Below are positions 28,293 to 36,196 of a stretch of 42,835 nucleotides of DNA, one piece after another (position 1 is the stretch's first letter; each line of letters opens with the position of its first letter). The position numbers and the translations under genes were made by a program. The stretch comes from Trueperaceae bacterium. GTDB taxonomy: Bacteria; Deinococcota; Deinococci; Deinococcales; Trueperaceae. The stretch covers positions 1 to 42,835 of the forward strand of contig JAABRX010000002.1 in NCBI GenBank assembly GCA_011390675.1. Direction: 5' to 3'. A model generated the notes under the pieces. The model did not search any database and was not told the origin of the DNA. It saw only the letters and a program-made list of their open reading frames with translations.

Positions 28293-29233
28293 TCGCGCGC
28301 TCCCTGCAGGTCGCTGTCGGCCTGCGCGCGGCGCTCGACGTGGGCGCCGGTCGCGCCGTGCTTGCGCACCTCGGCCGCGAGCCGCTCGAGCGCCTCGGGA
28401 ACGCTGGCCCCGAGGTACCGACCGCCGACGCGCTCGGCGAGCGCCGGCTCGGCGTTGAAGCCGTAGCCGCCGAGCGCGAGCACGGGCGCGATGCCCTCGA
28501 GGTGGTGGCGCTTGGCGACGAGCTGGTGGATCGCATCCTTCGACGACGCCGAGATCATGACCGCGAACGGCTGCACGTCGCGCGCCATCGTGGCGAGGTC
28601 CTCGACCGGCGTGTTGGCGCCGACGAAGTAGACCTGGTAGCCCTGACGGCGCAGAATCACCGCGAGCATCAGGGCGCCGAGTTCGTGCTGGTCGAGCGGC
28701 GCGCAGGCGACGATCACGCACGGCCCGCCGCGCTGGCCTCCGGCGAGGGCGAGCAGCGCCCGCAGGCGGCCGTTGACGTAGCTGGAGGCGAAGTGCTCGG
28801 TGGTGGTCGCGATCTTGCCGTCGTGCCACAGCGTGCCGAGGTCGACCATCGCGGGTCCCAGCAGGTCGAGCACGACCGCCTCGACCGTGTGCAGGGCGTG
28901 GGCTTCGCTCAGGACGCGATCGGACCGGTCGTCGTCGAGCTCCACGAGGGCCGCGACCAGGTCGGCGCGCAGCGCGGCGATGGGGCGCGGTCCGGCAGCG
29001 GGCTGGGCGCGCTCCTTGACCATCGCAGCGGCGCGGGACGCAGGCACGCCGTCGGCGACGTGCGCCTTCATCGCGCGGATGTCGCCGAGGTCGTCGTCGC
29101 CGTACAACCGGTACCCGGAGTCGGAGCGCTCGGGCATCGGAAGCCCGTACCGACGCTCCCACTGACGAAGCGTCGTGGCCGGTACGCCGGTGCGCTCTTC
29201 GACCTCGTTGACCGTGTACTTGCCTCGCGCCAT
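28289..29233 (-). CDS. carH: B12-dependent photoreceptor repressor CarH (LitR), MerR family
   Basis: CarH binds adenosylcobalamin in the dark, forms a tetramer on DNA and represses carotenoid genes; light breaks the Co-C bond and releases it. The 314-aa protein has a MerR helix-turn-helix (KYTVNEVEERTGVPATTLRQ, 5-24). The light-sensing helical domain has W136, H137 and E146-H147 in LWHDGKIATTTEHFASSY, the Trp-x9-Glu-His signature with the His that captures cobalt after light. The B12 domain has D181-x-H183-x-x-G186 (LDQHELG), with His183 the lower axial ligand. All key residues are present. GGAG stands 6 nt before the ATG. It heads an operon with a carotenoid enzyme and a CRP-family regulator. 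Confidence 0.95.
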   Translation of the reverse strand: MARGKYTVNEVEERTGVPATTLRQWERRYGLPMPERSDSGYRLYGDDDLGDIRAMKAHVADGVPASRAAAMVKERAQPAAGPRPIAALRADLVAALVELDDDRSDRVLSEAHALHTVEAVVLDLLGPAMVDLGTLWHDGKIATTTEHFASSYVNGRLRALLALAGGQRGGPCVIVACAPLDQHELGALMLAVILRRQGYQVYFVGANTPVEDLATMARDVQPFAVMISASSKDAIHQLVAKRHHLEGIAPVLALGGYGFNAEPALAERVGGRYLGASVPEALERLAAEVRKHGATGAHVERRAQADSDLQGARE

Positions 29234-29280
29234 CGGCGACTCCGTTCCTGGGGCTCCGGGGATGGGGGGCATCGCCGGCG

Positions 29281-29313
29281 CTTGAACAACCTCTGATCAA
29301 GCTCTGTACAGAG
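29281..29313 (-). promoter_or_regulatory. CarH operator candidate: three contiguous 11-bp direct repeats
   Basis: On the minus strand read CTCTGTACAGA (29313-29303), GCTTGATCAGA (29302-29292) and GGTTGTTCAAG (29291-29281). Positions 4, 5, 8 and 9 (T, G, C, A) are invariant. The first repeat overlaps the carH -10 box and the rest cover the transcription start. Three 11-bp repeats are what the known Thermus CarH tetramer contacts. Autoregulation is inferred. Confidence 0.7.
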
Positions 29314-29341
29314 CATAGGTCCAACCTTGGACAGATGTCAA
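29312..29341 (-). promoter_or_regulatory. Promoter for the carH operon
   Basis: A consensus -35 TTGACA (29341-29336), an 18-bp spacer, and -10 TATGCT (29317-29312). It is the best sigma-A-type promoter in the window. The start near 29305 leaves a leader of about 70 nt. Confidence 0.85.
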
Positions 29342-29422
29342 GCGCATCGCAGCATCGGACCGCGACCCGATCTACTCGTTCGCGTGCCCCACGCATTCTT
29401 GGTGAATCGCATCGTGGTACGT

Positions 29423-29436
29423 ACCTTGTACAAGGT
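29423..29436. promoter_or_regulatory. TGTACA-centred 14-bp palindrome upstream of rnhA
   Basis: ACCTTGTACAAGGT is a perfect palindrome sharing TTGTACA with the CarH-type repeats, and GGTACGTACC (29416-29425) overlaps it. It lies about 36 bp upstream of the rnhA -10 and about 80 bp upstream of the carH -35. It could be a second CarH site or bind another regulator. Confidence 0.5.
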
Positions 29437-29471
29437 GCGTCCGCGGCGGCGCCGGTCGGCGCGCCGCTTGG

Positions 29472-29477
29472 TAGCAT
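29472..29477 (+). promoter_or_regulatory. -10 box for rnhA (leaderless type)
   Basis: TGgTAGCAT, an extended -10, ends 8 nt before the ATG at 29486. Confidence 0.55.
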
Positions 29478-29485
29478 GCGCCACG

Positions 29486-29977
29486 ATGACCGCGCCGAAC
29501 CCCCCCTCCTCGAGCACCCCCACGCCCAAGCGGGTGGTCGCGACGACCGACGGCTCGTGCGAGACCCAGACCGGCGAAGGGGGCTGGGCGTACCACCTCT
29601 CCTTCGGTCGCTTCGAGCGCACGGCGAGCGGGTACGAGGGCGGGACCACGAACAACCGCATGGAGTTGACCGCCGCGGTGCGCGCCCTCGAGGCGCTGAC
29701 CGAGACGTGCGAGGTCACGATCGTCACCGACAGCCAGTACTTGAAGAAGGCGTTCACCGACGGCTGGCTCGCCAACTGGCAGCGCAACGGCTGGCGGACG
29801 GCCTCCAAGCAGCCGGTCAAGAACCGAGACCTGTGGGAGCGGCTGCTCGAGCTCACCGGCACCCACCGCGTCCAGTGGACGTGGACGAAAGGGCACGCGG
29901 GCCACGCCCGCAACGAACAGGTCGACGACCTCGCGCTGCAGGCCCGGCTCGAGCGCCGCGGCCGCGCGCACGGCTGA
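29486..29977 (+). CDS. rnhA: Ribonuclease HI
   Basis: Degrades RNA in RNA-DNA hybrids, clearing primers and R-loops. The 163-aa protein has the metal-binding set D22 (TTDGSC), E60 (RMELTA), D82 (TDSQYLKK) and D147 (NEQVDDLA), plus the catalytic His loop TKGHAGH. The segment WLANWQRNGWRTASKQPVKN is the basic handle that grips the hybrid. About 15 Ser/Pro/Thr-rich residues precede the fold. The start is fixed by a leaderless-type -10 and the absence of any Shine-Dalgarno. Confidence 0.98.
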   Translation: MTAPNPPSSSTPTPKRVVATTDGSCETQTGEGGWAYHLSFGRFERTASGYEGGTTNNRMELTAAVRALEALTETCEVTIVTDSQYLKKAFTDGWLANWQRNGWRTASKQPVKNRDLWERLLELTGTHRVQWTWTKGHAGHARNEQVDDLALQARLERRGRAHG

Positions 29978-30009
29978 CGCGGCCGATCCGGCCGACCCGC
30001 CGCCGCAGC

Positions 30010-31107
30010 TCAGCCGCGCGCGAGTTCGCCGAGCAGGTGTTCCAGTGCGGTGTAGCCGACGATCAACGACCGCGGATCGAGCCACTCACCGACCCGGTGG
30101 GCGTCGCCCCCGGTCGAGACGCCGAAGCCGATCGCCGGGATGCCGGCCGCCACGGCGGCGTTGGCGTCGGTGCTGCTCGCCGCGACGGTGGCCACCAGCC
30201 CGACCCGCGCCAAGGCCGCGCGCGCGGCCGCCACGAGCGCGGCGTCCGCGGTGCGCCCCGCCGGTCGATCCCCGACGTCGATCAACTCCAGCTCGACGCC
30301 GTGCCGGCGCGCCACCCCCCGAAGGCGCCGCTGCGTCTCGGTCACGAGCCCTTCGAGCGTCGCCGGCTCGATGCTGCGCACGTCGACCGTGAGGCGCGCC
30401 TCCTCGGCGATCGCGTTCACCGACGACCCGCCCGACGCAAGGCCGACGTTGAGCGAGGAGCGCGGGTCCCTCGGCACCGGCACCCGCGCGAGCGCATGGA
30501 TGGCGTCGCCGAGGGCGTGCACGGCGCTGGGTGCGCCGTGGTCGCCCCACGCGTGGCCGCCCTGAGCGCGGAAGCGCGCCTCGATGCGCCGCGATCCGAC
30601 CGCCGCGTCGACCACTTGCCCCAGGTGCCCGTCGACCGCGACGAAGGCGTCGATCGCGCCGCCGTGGTCGGCCACGACGCGCCGTGCGCCCCGCAGGTCG
30701 CCGAGCCCCTCCTCCCCCACGGTCGCCGCGAGCACGAGCCGCGGCCGCCGTTGCGGTCGGCCGGCCATCGCCTCCTCGGCGAGCACCGTCAGCAGCGTCA
30801 GCCCGGCCGCGTCGTCGCCGATCCCCGGCCCGCACCAGCGGTCGTCGGCCACTTCGCGCACGCGCACGTCGGTGCCCTCGGGGAACACGCTGTCGAGGTG
30901 GGCGGCGAGCAACACGCGCGGGCCGCTGCCGCCAGGGAGGTCGGCGACCACGTTGCCGAGGTCGTCGATGGTGGGCTCCAGCCCCGCACGCCGCCAGCGC
31001 TCGGCGACCAGGGCACCGCGGCGCCCCTCGGCGAACGGGGGCGCGGCGGTCTCGGCGATCGCCCTCAGGTGGTCGCGCAACCGCCGGTCGAGCTCGGCAC
31101 CCCTCAC
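30010..31107 (-). CDS. M20-family metallopeptidase
   Basis: A 365-aa zinc peptidase of the ArgE/PepT/carboxypeptidase G2 group. Metal and catalytic residues are in LLAAHLDSVFPEGT (HxD), GIGDDAAGLTLL (bridging Asp) and TVGEEGLGDL (catalytic Glu pair). The dimerisation domain follows (FRAQGGHAWGDHGAPSAVHAL). The final metal His lies in the GGDAHRVGEW region. The start is taken as the GTG at 31107, which overlaps the upstream stop by 4 nt; an in-frame ATG at 31122 would overlap more. Substrate (di-/tripeptide or acyl-amino acid) cannot be read. It is third in the narL transcription unit. Confidence 0.92.
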   Translation of the reverse strand: MRGAELDRRLRDHLRAIAETAAPPFAEGRRGALVAERWRRAGLEPTIDDLGNVVADLPGGSGPRVLLAAHLDSVFPEGTDVRVREVADDRWCGPGIGDDAAGLTLLTVLAEEAMAGRPQRRPRLVLAATVGEEGLGDLRGARRVVADHGGAIDAFVAVDGHLGQVVDAAVGSRRIEARFRAQGGHAWGDHGAPSAVHALGDAIHALARVPVPRDPRSSLNVGLASGGSSVNAIAEEARLTVDVRSIEPATLEGLVTETQRRLRGVARRHGVELELIDVGDRPAGRTADAALVAAARAALARVGLVATVAASSTDANAAVAAGIPAIGFGVSTGGDAHRVGEWLDPRSLIVGYTALEHLLGELARG

Positions 31108-31396
31108 GACGATGCGTCCCATCCCGCGAGCGCCGCGAAGGGATGTGGAGCGTCCACCGGTCGCCAGACGCAGAACGAGGCGGCTCCCTCCGGGTCGACC
31201 CGGTGGGGGCACTCGGGGCACTCGGGGAAGGCCAACGCGACGTAGGCCCAGACGGCCGGCGCGCCCGCCCGGGCGACGTCCGCGGCCGGGACGCCGCGCG
31301 TGCGTCCGCAGCCGGCGCGCACGACCACCTCGCCGGCCCCGGACTCGTCCGCCGCCGCGCCGCCGCTCGTCGACGGACGCTGCGCCGGACGTTCGC

Positions 31397-31400
<4 letters not shown>
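31104..31400 (-). CDS. Small Cys-containing protein of unknown function
   Basis: A 98-aa reading frame filling the gap between the response regulator and the M20 peptidase. It would start at a TTG that overlaps the regulator stop (TTGA) and end overlapping the peptidase start (GTGA), which argues it is translated. A Ser/Ala-rich N-terminus is followed by CGRTRG, then [20 protein letters not shown] and FCVWRPV. The CPECPH cluster could bind metal, but a clear four-ligand zinc ribbon is not present. I do not recognise a family. Confidence 0.6.
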
Positions 31401-32065
<665 letters not shown>

Positions 32066-32072
32066 GGGGCCC

Positions 32073-32078
32073 ATGCTA
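32073..32078 (-). promoter_or_regulatory. -10 box for the NarL-type regulator operon (leaderless type)
   Basis: TAGCAT ends 7 nt before the ATG at 32065. Confidence 0.5.
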
Positions 32079-32421
32079 ACCGACGCCGGGGGTGCTACCG
32101 TGAACGCGCACCCGGCCGCGCCGGCTCGGGTGTCGGTTTCATGCCGCCGGGGGCCCGCCCCAGGCGGTGTCGGGCCGTCCGCCGCCGGCCTCGTGCTCGG
32201 CCGGAAGGCCAGCCCCCGCTCACGCGGGTGCCGGCCCCGGAACCGGGAACGCGGCGGCGGTGGCGGAGCGGCGCCCGAGGGGCGCGTACGAACGGCGTGC
32301 TGCGGCGGACCCCCGCTCGGCAGCACGGCGCGTGCGCACCGACCCCGGGCGCCGCTCCCAAAGAGCGAGCGTGGTGTTCGCCACGCCGATTCACCAAGTC
32401 CGGCGTCGGAGGTACGTTCCC
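32079..32421. other. 343-bp intergenic region with several hairpin-forming segments
   Basis: I see no convincing gene here. Short inverted repeats are clustered: GGCC-GGAA-GGCC at 32199-32210; CCCGC/GCGGG around TCAC at 32215-32228; GCGCCC/GGGCGC at 32271-32285; CGTGCTGC/GCAGCACG at 32296-32327. A TACCGT box at 32096-32101 points rightward. It could be a structured leader of the dsRNA-binding-protein gene or a small RNA, but such hairpins also arise by chance in GC-rich DNA. Confidence 0.3.
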
Positions 32422-32958
32422 ATGATCCACCCCAAGGCCGCGCTCATCGAGCGGCTCCAGAAGGACGGTCGCGGCAAGCCGCAGTTCACCACCGAACGTG
32501 AGGGCCCCGACCACGAACCCACGTTCTTCGCCCGCGTCAAGGTGCAAGGCCAGCCGTTCGGCGAAGGCCGCGGCGGCAACAAGCGCGAGGCCGAGCGCCG
32601 CGCCGCCGAGGAGGCGCTCGTCAAGCTCGATCGCGAGGCCGCCGACGCTGCCGCGGCGTCTGCCGCCGCCGCGTCCGGTGGCGGTCGCGGGGGCAAGCGC
32701 CGCGGCCGCAAGTCGGCCGACGCGACCGACGCGCCGGTCGACGACGCGCCGGCCGCCATCGCGGACGCGACCGAGTCGACGTTCGCCGGGCCATGGCCGG
32801 TATTCGATCGCGTGCTCGCCGAATCGATGCGGATCGCGCACGAGCGCGTCGATGCCGACCTGCGCGGCGACGCGGCGCTCGTGGGCATCGAGGCCTTCGC
32901 GGTGCGGCTGTACCAGGACGTCCTGGAGCAGCTCGGTGAGGTCGTCGACGAGGAGTAG
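32422..32958 (+). CDS. Stand-alone double-stranded RNA-binding domain protein
   Basis: A 178-aa protein. Residues 3-70 form a full ds[23 protein letters not shown], then [16 protein letters not shown], then [20 protein letters not shown]. The last motif is the helix-2 signature that contacts the RNA major groove (family: KKxAExxAAxxAL). There is no RNase III catalytic domain (no ERLEFLGD-type motif). A low-complexity Ala/Gly/Arg linker (about 75-105) leads to an unrecognised helical C-terminus (about 120-178). GGAGGT at 32408-32413 is the Shine-Dalgarno. It may bind structured RNA or compete with RNase III; partner and role are unknown. It converges on the gene at 32965, 6 nt away. Confidence 0.88.
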   Translation: MIHPKAALIERLQKDGRGKPQFTTEREGPDHEPTFFARVKVQGQPFGEGRGGNKREAERRAAEEALVKLDREAADAAAASAAAASGGGRGGKRRGRKSADATDAPVDDAPAAIADATESTFAGPWPVFDRVLAESMRIAHERVDADLRGDAALVGIEAFAVRLYQDVLEQLGEVVDEE

Positions 32959-32964
32959 TTCGGT

Positions 32965-33279
32965 CTACTCGGAGGCGGTCAGCGCGCGCGCCGCGCGCTC
33001 GATGCGGCGCAGGTCCTCGGCCGCCTTCTCCTTGATCATCAGGTCGCGCATCGCCGGGCTCATCGGCAGGGCATCGGTGCCCCGCGCCATGAGCAGGTCC
33101 ACCATCTTGGCCGCGAACGCGCGCAACGGGGTCTCGAGGGCGACGCCCTCGGCCGCGGCGTCGTCGTACCGGCGCACGTCGAGCAGGTCGGGCTCCAAGG
33201 CCCCCTTGTCGCCGCGCACGACCACCAGCACGCGCCCGTGGTCGGTGACGACCAGGAAGCGCTCGTCCGGGCGGCTCAC
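32965..33279 (-). CDS. Small protein of unknown function coupled to a Crp/Fnr regulator
   Basis: A 104-aa protein I do not recognise. The first half looks beta-rich (ERFLVVTDHGRVLVVVRGD, then LEPDLLDVRRYDD) and the second is helical and charged (RDLMIKEKAAEDLRRIERAARAL). There is no signal peptide or membrane helix. The GTG overlaps the stop of the Crp/Fnr gene (GTGA), so the two are made together and the small protein may modify or serve the regulator. That link is inferred from overlap alone. Confidence 0.7.
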   Translation of the reverse strand: MSRPDERFLVVTDHGRVLVVVRGDKGALEPDLLDVRRYDDAAAEGVALETPLRAFAAKMVDLLMARGTDALPMSPAMRDLMIKEKAAEDLRRIERAARALTASE

Positions 33280-33977
33280 TCGCTGGCTTCGTCCAGGAAC
33301 TGCTGCAGCGCCTCGGTGCTGACCGTGATGGGCGCACGGCGCCGGCGCACGGCGCCGTACTCCAGGAGCCGCGCCAGGCAGTGGCTCACCGTCTCGCGGG
33401 TGGCGCCGATCATCTTCGCCAGGTCCTGCTGGGTGAGGTTCAGGTCGATCACCGTGCCGCGCTCGCTCTCGCTGCCGAAGTCCTTGGCCAACCGGAGCAG
33501 CAGGTTGGCGAGGCGCCCCGGCGCGTCGAACGCGCCGACCTCGGCCTGGGACACCTGCGCTTGCCAGAGGCGCGTCGACATCACCTGGATGAACTTCATG
33601 GCGATGCGCGGCTGTTGCTGCAGGAGCTTCTGGAAGTCGGCCTCGGGCATGACGATCAGCGTCGTGTCGATGACCGCCTCGGCCTGGTTCGGCCGCCGCT
33701 CGCTCGGGAGCAGCAGCAGCTCGCCGAAGATGTCGTACTGACCCAACAGCCCCAGGATCATCTCCTTGCCGTTGGGGAAGTACATGGAGATCTTGACCAT
33801 ACCTTCGCGCACGAAGTACAGCGCGTCGGCCGGGTCCTCCATGTGGTAGATGACCTCACCCTGCGCGAAGCGCCGATAGGGCGTGATGCGCGACAGCTGC
33901 TCGAGCTCCTCTTCGGAGAGGTCCTCGAAGAGCTGGGTGTTCTTGAGGTGCCACACCAGGCTTGGGTAATCGGGCAT
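33276..33977 (-). CDS. Crp/Fnr-family transcriptional regulator
   Basis: A 233-aa regulator. The N-terminal cyclic-nucleotide-binding fold includes TQLFEDLSEEELEQLSRI, YRRFAQGEVIYHMEDPADALYFVREG and GQYDIFGELLLLPSERR. A dimer helix and winged helix follow (LNLTQQDLAKMIGATRETVSHCLARLLEYGAV). No N-terminal Cys cluster is present, so it is not an Fnr-type iron-sulfur sensor. The GELxxL pocket resembles CRP but lacks the clear cAMP-contact Arg-Ser, so the ligand is open. I chose the ATG at 33977 because TACACT stands 8 nt upstream; an earlier in-frame start would cover that promoter. Confidence 0.93.
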   Translation of the reverse strand: MPDYPSLVWHLKNTQLFEDLSEEELEQLSRITPYRRFAQGEVIYHMEDPADALYFVREGMVKISMYFPNGKEMILGLLGQYDIFGELLLLPSERRPNQAEAVIDTTLIVMPEADFQKLLQQQPRIAMKFIQVMSTRLWQAQVSQAEVGAFDAPGRLANLLLRLAKDFGSESERGTVIDLNLTQQDLAKMIGATRETVSHCLARLLEYGAVRRRRAPITVSTEALQQFLDEASE

Positions 33978-33985
33978 GTTGCGGA

Positions 33986-33991
33986 AGTGTA
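33986..33991 (-). promoter_or_regulatory. -10 box for the Crp/Fnr gene (leaderless type)
   Basis: TACACT ends 8 nt before the ATG at 33977. This gives the gene its own promoter downstream of the M42 peptidase. Confidence 0.55.
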
Positions 33992-34044
33992 CCGCACGCG
34001 TCTCTACCGCGTGCGCCACGCCGTCGAGCGTGCGTCGTCGAGGG

Positions 34045-35124
34045 TCAGTCGCCGGTGCTCAGGGCGTACGCCGCGACCAGGTCGAAGGTCGCGCTCAGCG
34101 CGTCCACGTGGGTCCGCTCGAAGGCGTGGGACGCGTCCACGCCGGGCCCTACGAGCGCCACGCGGACGTCGGCGCCACCGCGCCAGGCCGCGCTCCCATC
34201 GCTCGCGTAGAAGGGATAGACGTCCACCGCGAGGTCGACGGACGCGTGGTGCGCGACCTGGCGCAGGTGCCGCCCGAGGCGCGCGTCGTAGGGACCGGAC
34301 GCGTCCTTGACGCACAGCGTGACGCCGGTCTCGCGGCTGGTCTGGCCCTCCCCCACCGCGGCCATGTCGAGCACCACCAGCTCCTCGACGTCGCCCGGCA
34401 GCAGCGCCGCGCCGCCGTGGCCGACCTCCTCGTACGTGGTGACGCCGCACACCAGGTCGCCGGCCGGCGGTATGCCGGTCGCGACGAACGCCTCGGTCAA
34501 CTCGAGCAGCGTCGCCACGCACGCCTTGTCGTCGAGGTGGCGCGACTTGACGAACCCCGTCGCGGTGGTGCGCGCGTTCGCTTCGAAGGCGACCGGGTCG
34601 CCGACCGCCACGCCGAGCGCCGCGACGTCCGCGCGCGACGCCACCAGGGCGTCCAGTCGGACCTCCATGACCGCTTCCTCCCGCTTCAGCGCGCGCAGCG
34701 CCGGGCCGTGGACGTGGGTCGACTGCTTGACGTTCACGACCGTGCCCGTGATCGGCGCCCCGGCGAACGGCAGCACGATCACCTCGGCCCCCTCGACGGT
34801 GGCCCAGTCGTAGCCGCCGATCGGCGAGAGGCGCAGGCGACCCTCCTTCTTGACCTCCTTGACCACCGCGCCGAGCGTGTCGACGTGCGCCGCCAGCGCC
34901 CGCGCCGGGGCGCGGCCGGCGCCGGCGAGGCGCCAGCGCAGGTCGCCCTTGCGGGTCCGCTCCCAGGCGACCCCCAACCGGTCGAGCTCGTCGCTGACGA
35001 ACGCCACGGCCGTGGCGGTGGTCCCCGTGGGCGACGGCACGGCGAGGAGCCGCAGCAACCGCGCCAACGCCCGCTCCGGATCGCGCGCGCCGCGCAGGGC
35101 AACCAGGTCGGCTGCCGGGATCAC
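34045..35124 (-). CDS. M42-family metalloaminopeptidase
   Basis: A 359-aa cobalt/zinc aminopeptidase of the glutamyl/deblocking aminopeptidase group, usually forming a dodecameric cytoplasmic shell that trims peptides. Metal ligands and catalytic residues fit: AAHVDTLGAVVK (HxD), KSRHLDDKACVA (bridging Asp), TTYEEVGHGGA (Glu pair), VVLDMAAVG (Asp) and the C-terminal ASHAFERTHVDAL (His). The GTG at 35124 starts 7 nt after the DsbA-like gene stop. Three peptidases of different families (M32, M42 and the nearby M20) are close together, which suggests active peptide use. Confidence 0.93.
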   Translation of the reverse strand: MIPAADLVALRGARDPERALARLLRLLAVPSPTGTTATAVAFVSDELDRLGVAWERTRKGDLRWRLAGAGRAPARALAAHVDTLGAVVKEVKKEGRLRLSPIGGYDWATVEGAEVIVLPFAGAPITGTVVNVKQSTHVHGPALRALKREEAVMEVRLDALVASRADVAALGVAVGDPVAFEANARTTATGFVKSRHLDDKACVATLLELTEAFVATGIPPAGDLVCGVTTYEEVGHGGAALLPGDVEELVVLDMAAVGEGQTSRETGVTLCVKDASGPYDARLGRHLRQVAHHASVDLAVDVYPFYASDGSAAWRGGADVRVALVGPGVDASHAFERTHVDALSATFDLVAAYALSTGD

Positions 35125-35131
35125 TCGGTGC

Positions 35132-36196
35132 TCACTCGGCGTCCGCGAAGGCGTCGATCAGGCCGAAGGCATCGCGGTACCCCTGGACCCGGTTGAAGTC
35201 CTGCAGCCGGTACGGACCGACGAAGACCGTCGGGGTGCCCGACAGGCCGAGCGCCAGCGCCGCGTCGGTCGCCGCGCCGACCGCCGCGGTGTGGGTGCCG
35301 GCTGCGAGGCACGCCGCCACGCCCTCGCCCGAGAGGCCGATCTGACCCGCGAGGTTCGCGAAATAGGCGTCGGGATCGCCCAGCCCGCTCCACGCCTGCA
35401 TGCGCTCGAACAGCGCGTCCGTGTAGGTCCAGAAGGCCTCGGCATCGTCCGGGTTGGCGTCGACGACGCACTCGGAGGCCTCCGCAGCGCGGAAGGCGTT
35501 GGCGTGGATCGAGACGAGCGGGAAGTGGTGGTACTCGAAGCGCACGTCGCCCCGAGCCAACAGCTCGGCCTCGAGCGCCGGCAGCGTGTCGGCTGCGTAG
35601 CGCGCGCAGAACGGGCACTCGAGGTCGCTGAACTCGCGGATGACGTAGCGGGCGTCGGCGGGGCCCTTGGTGTGGCGCGCCACCGGGAACGCGTCCTCGT
35701 CGACCTCGGCGAGCGCCAGCGACCAGGCGACCTCGTACGGCGCGGCGTCGCCGCGGACCTCCAGGTCCAGCAAGAAGGCCTCGATGCGGATGGTGCGCGG
35801 TCCCGCCCCGGCGAGGGCGGGGAGGTTCTGCTCGAAGAAGCCGCGCACCGGGCCCTCGATCCCCTCGCCGTAGCCGGTCGCGACCGCGATCACCGAAGCC
35901 GCCTCGGCGATCGCCTCGTCGTCGAAGACCGCCTCGCCGGCGACGGCGTACAGGGCGCTGCCTCGGGGCGTCAGGGTCAAGCTGCGCCCCGCCTCGGTCA
36001 CGACGAGCACGGACGCCGCATCCTGCTCGGCGTCCGGAGCGGGCGTCAACGCCAACGACTCGAGCAGCAACGGGACCGGTTGGCCCACCTGGGCGAACGC
36101 GGTCGGGGCGAAGGCGAGCGGGGCGAGGGCGAGCACGATGGCGGCCCGCCACGAGGCGCGGCGGATGGTGCGTGGGTGAGCGTCGGTTCGGATCAT
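35132..36196 (-). CDS. Exported DsbA/thioredoxin-fold protein
   Basis: A 354-aa protein with a signal peptide (ASWRAAIVLALAPLAFAPTAFA). An N-terminal region of about 150 residues is not recognised. The DsbA-like thioredoxin fold follows: FSDLECPFCARYAADTLP with the active-site CPFC, an inserted helical domain, and the cis-Pro loop GLSGTPTVFVGPYRLQ. CPxC with a PFC centre is common in DsbA/DsbG-like and BdbD-like proteins, so it probably makes or repairs disulfides outside the membrane. The ATG overlaps the YbaK stop by 4 nt (ATGA). No DsbB or VKOR partner is seen. Confidence 0.9.
   Translation of the reverse strand: MIRTDAHPRTIRRASWRAAIVLALAPLAFAPTAFAQVGQPVPLLLESLALTPAPDAEQDAASVLVVTEAGRSLTLTPRGSALYAVAGEAVFDDEAIAEAASVIAVATGYGEGIEGPVRGFFEQNLPALAGAGPRTIRIEAFLLDLEVRGDAAPYEVAWSLALAEVDEDAFPVARHTKGPADARYVIREFSDLECPFCARYAADTLPALEAELLARGDVRFEYHHFPLVSIHANAFRAAEASECVVDANPDDAEAFWTYTDALFERMQAWSGLGDPDAYFANLAGQIGLSGEGVAACLAAGTHTAAVGAATDAALALGLSGTPTVFVGPYRLQDFNRVQGYRDAFGLIDAFADAE

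Noticed and set aside
28289-29233. CarH as an ordinary MerR regulator or a methionine-synthase B12 domain
   Set aside because: The Trp-x9-Glu-His signature plus the DxHxxG motif with a MerR headpiece is specific to CarH/LitR.
32199-32210. GGCCGGAAGGCC as the apical loop of SRP RNA
   Set aside because: The GGAA loop fits, but the conserved flanking bases of the SRP RNA internal loop (CAGG and AGCA types) are absent, so I do not call an SRP RNA.
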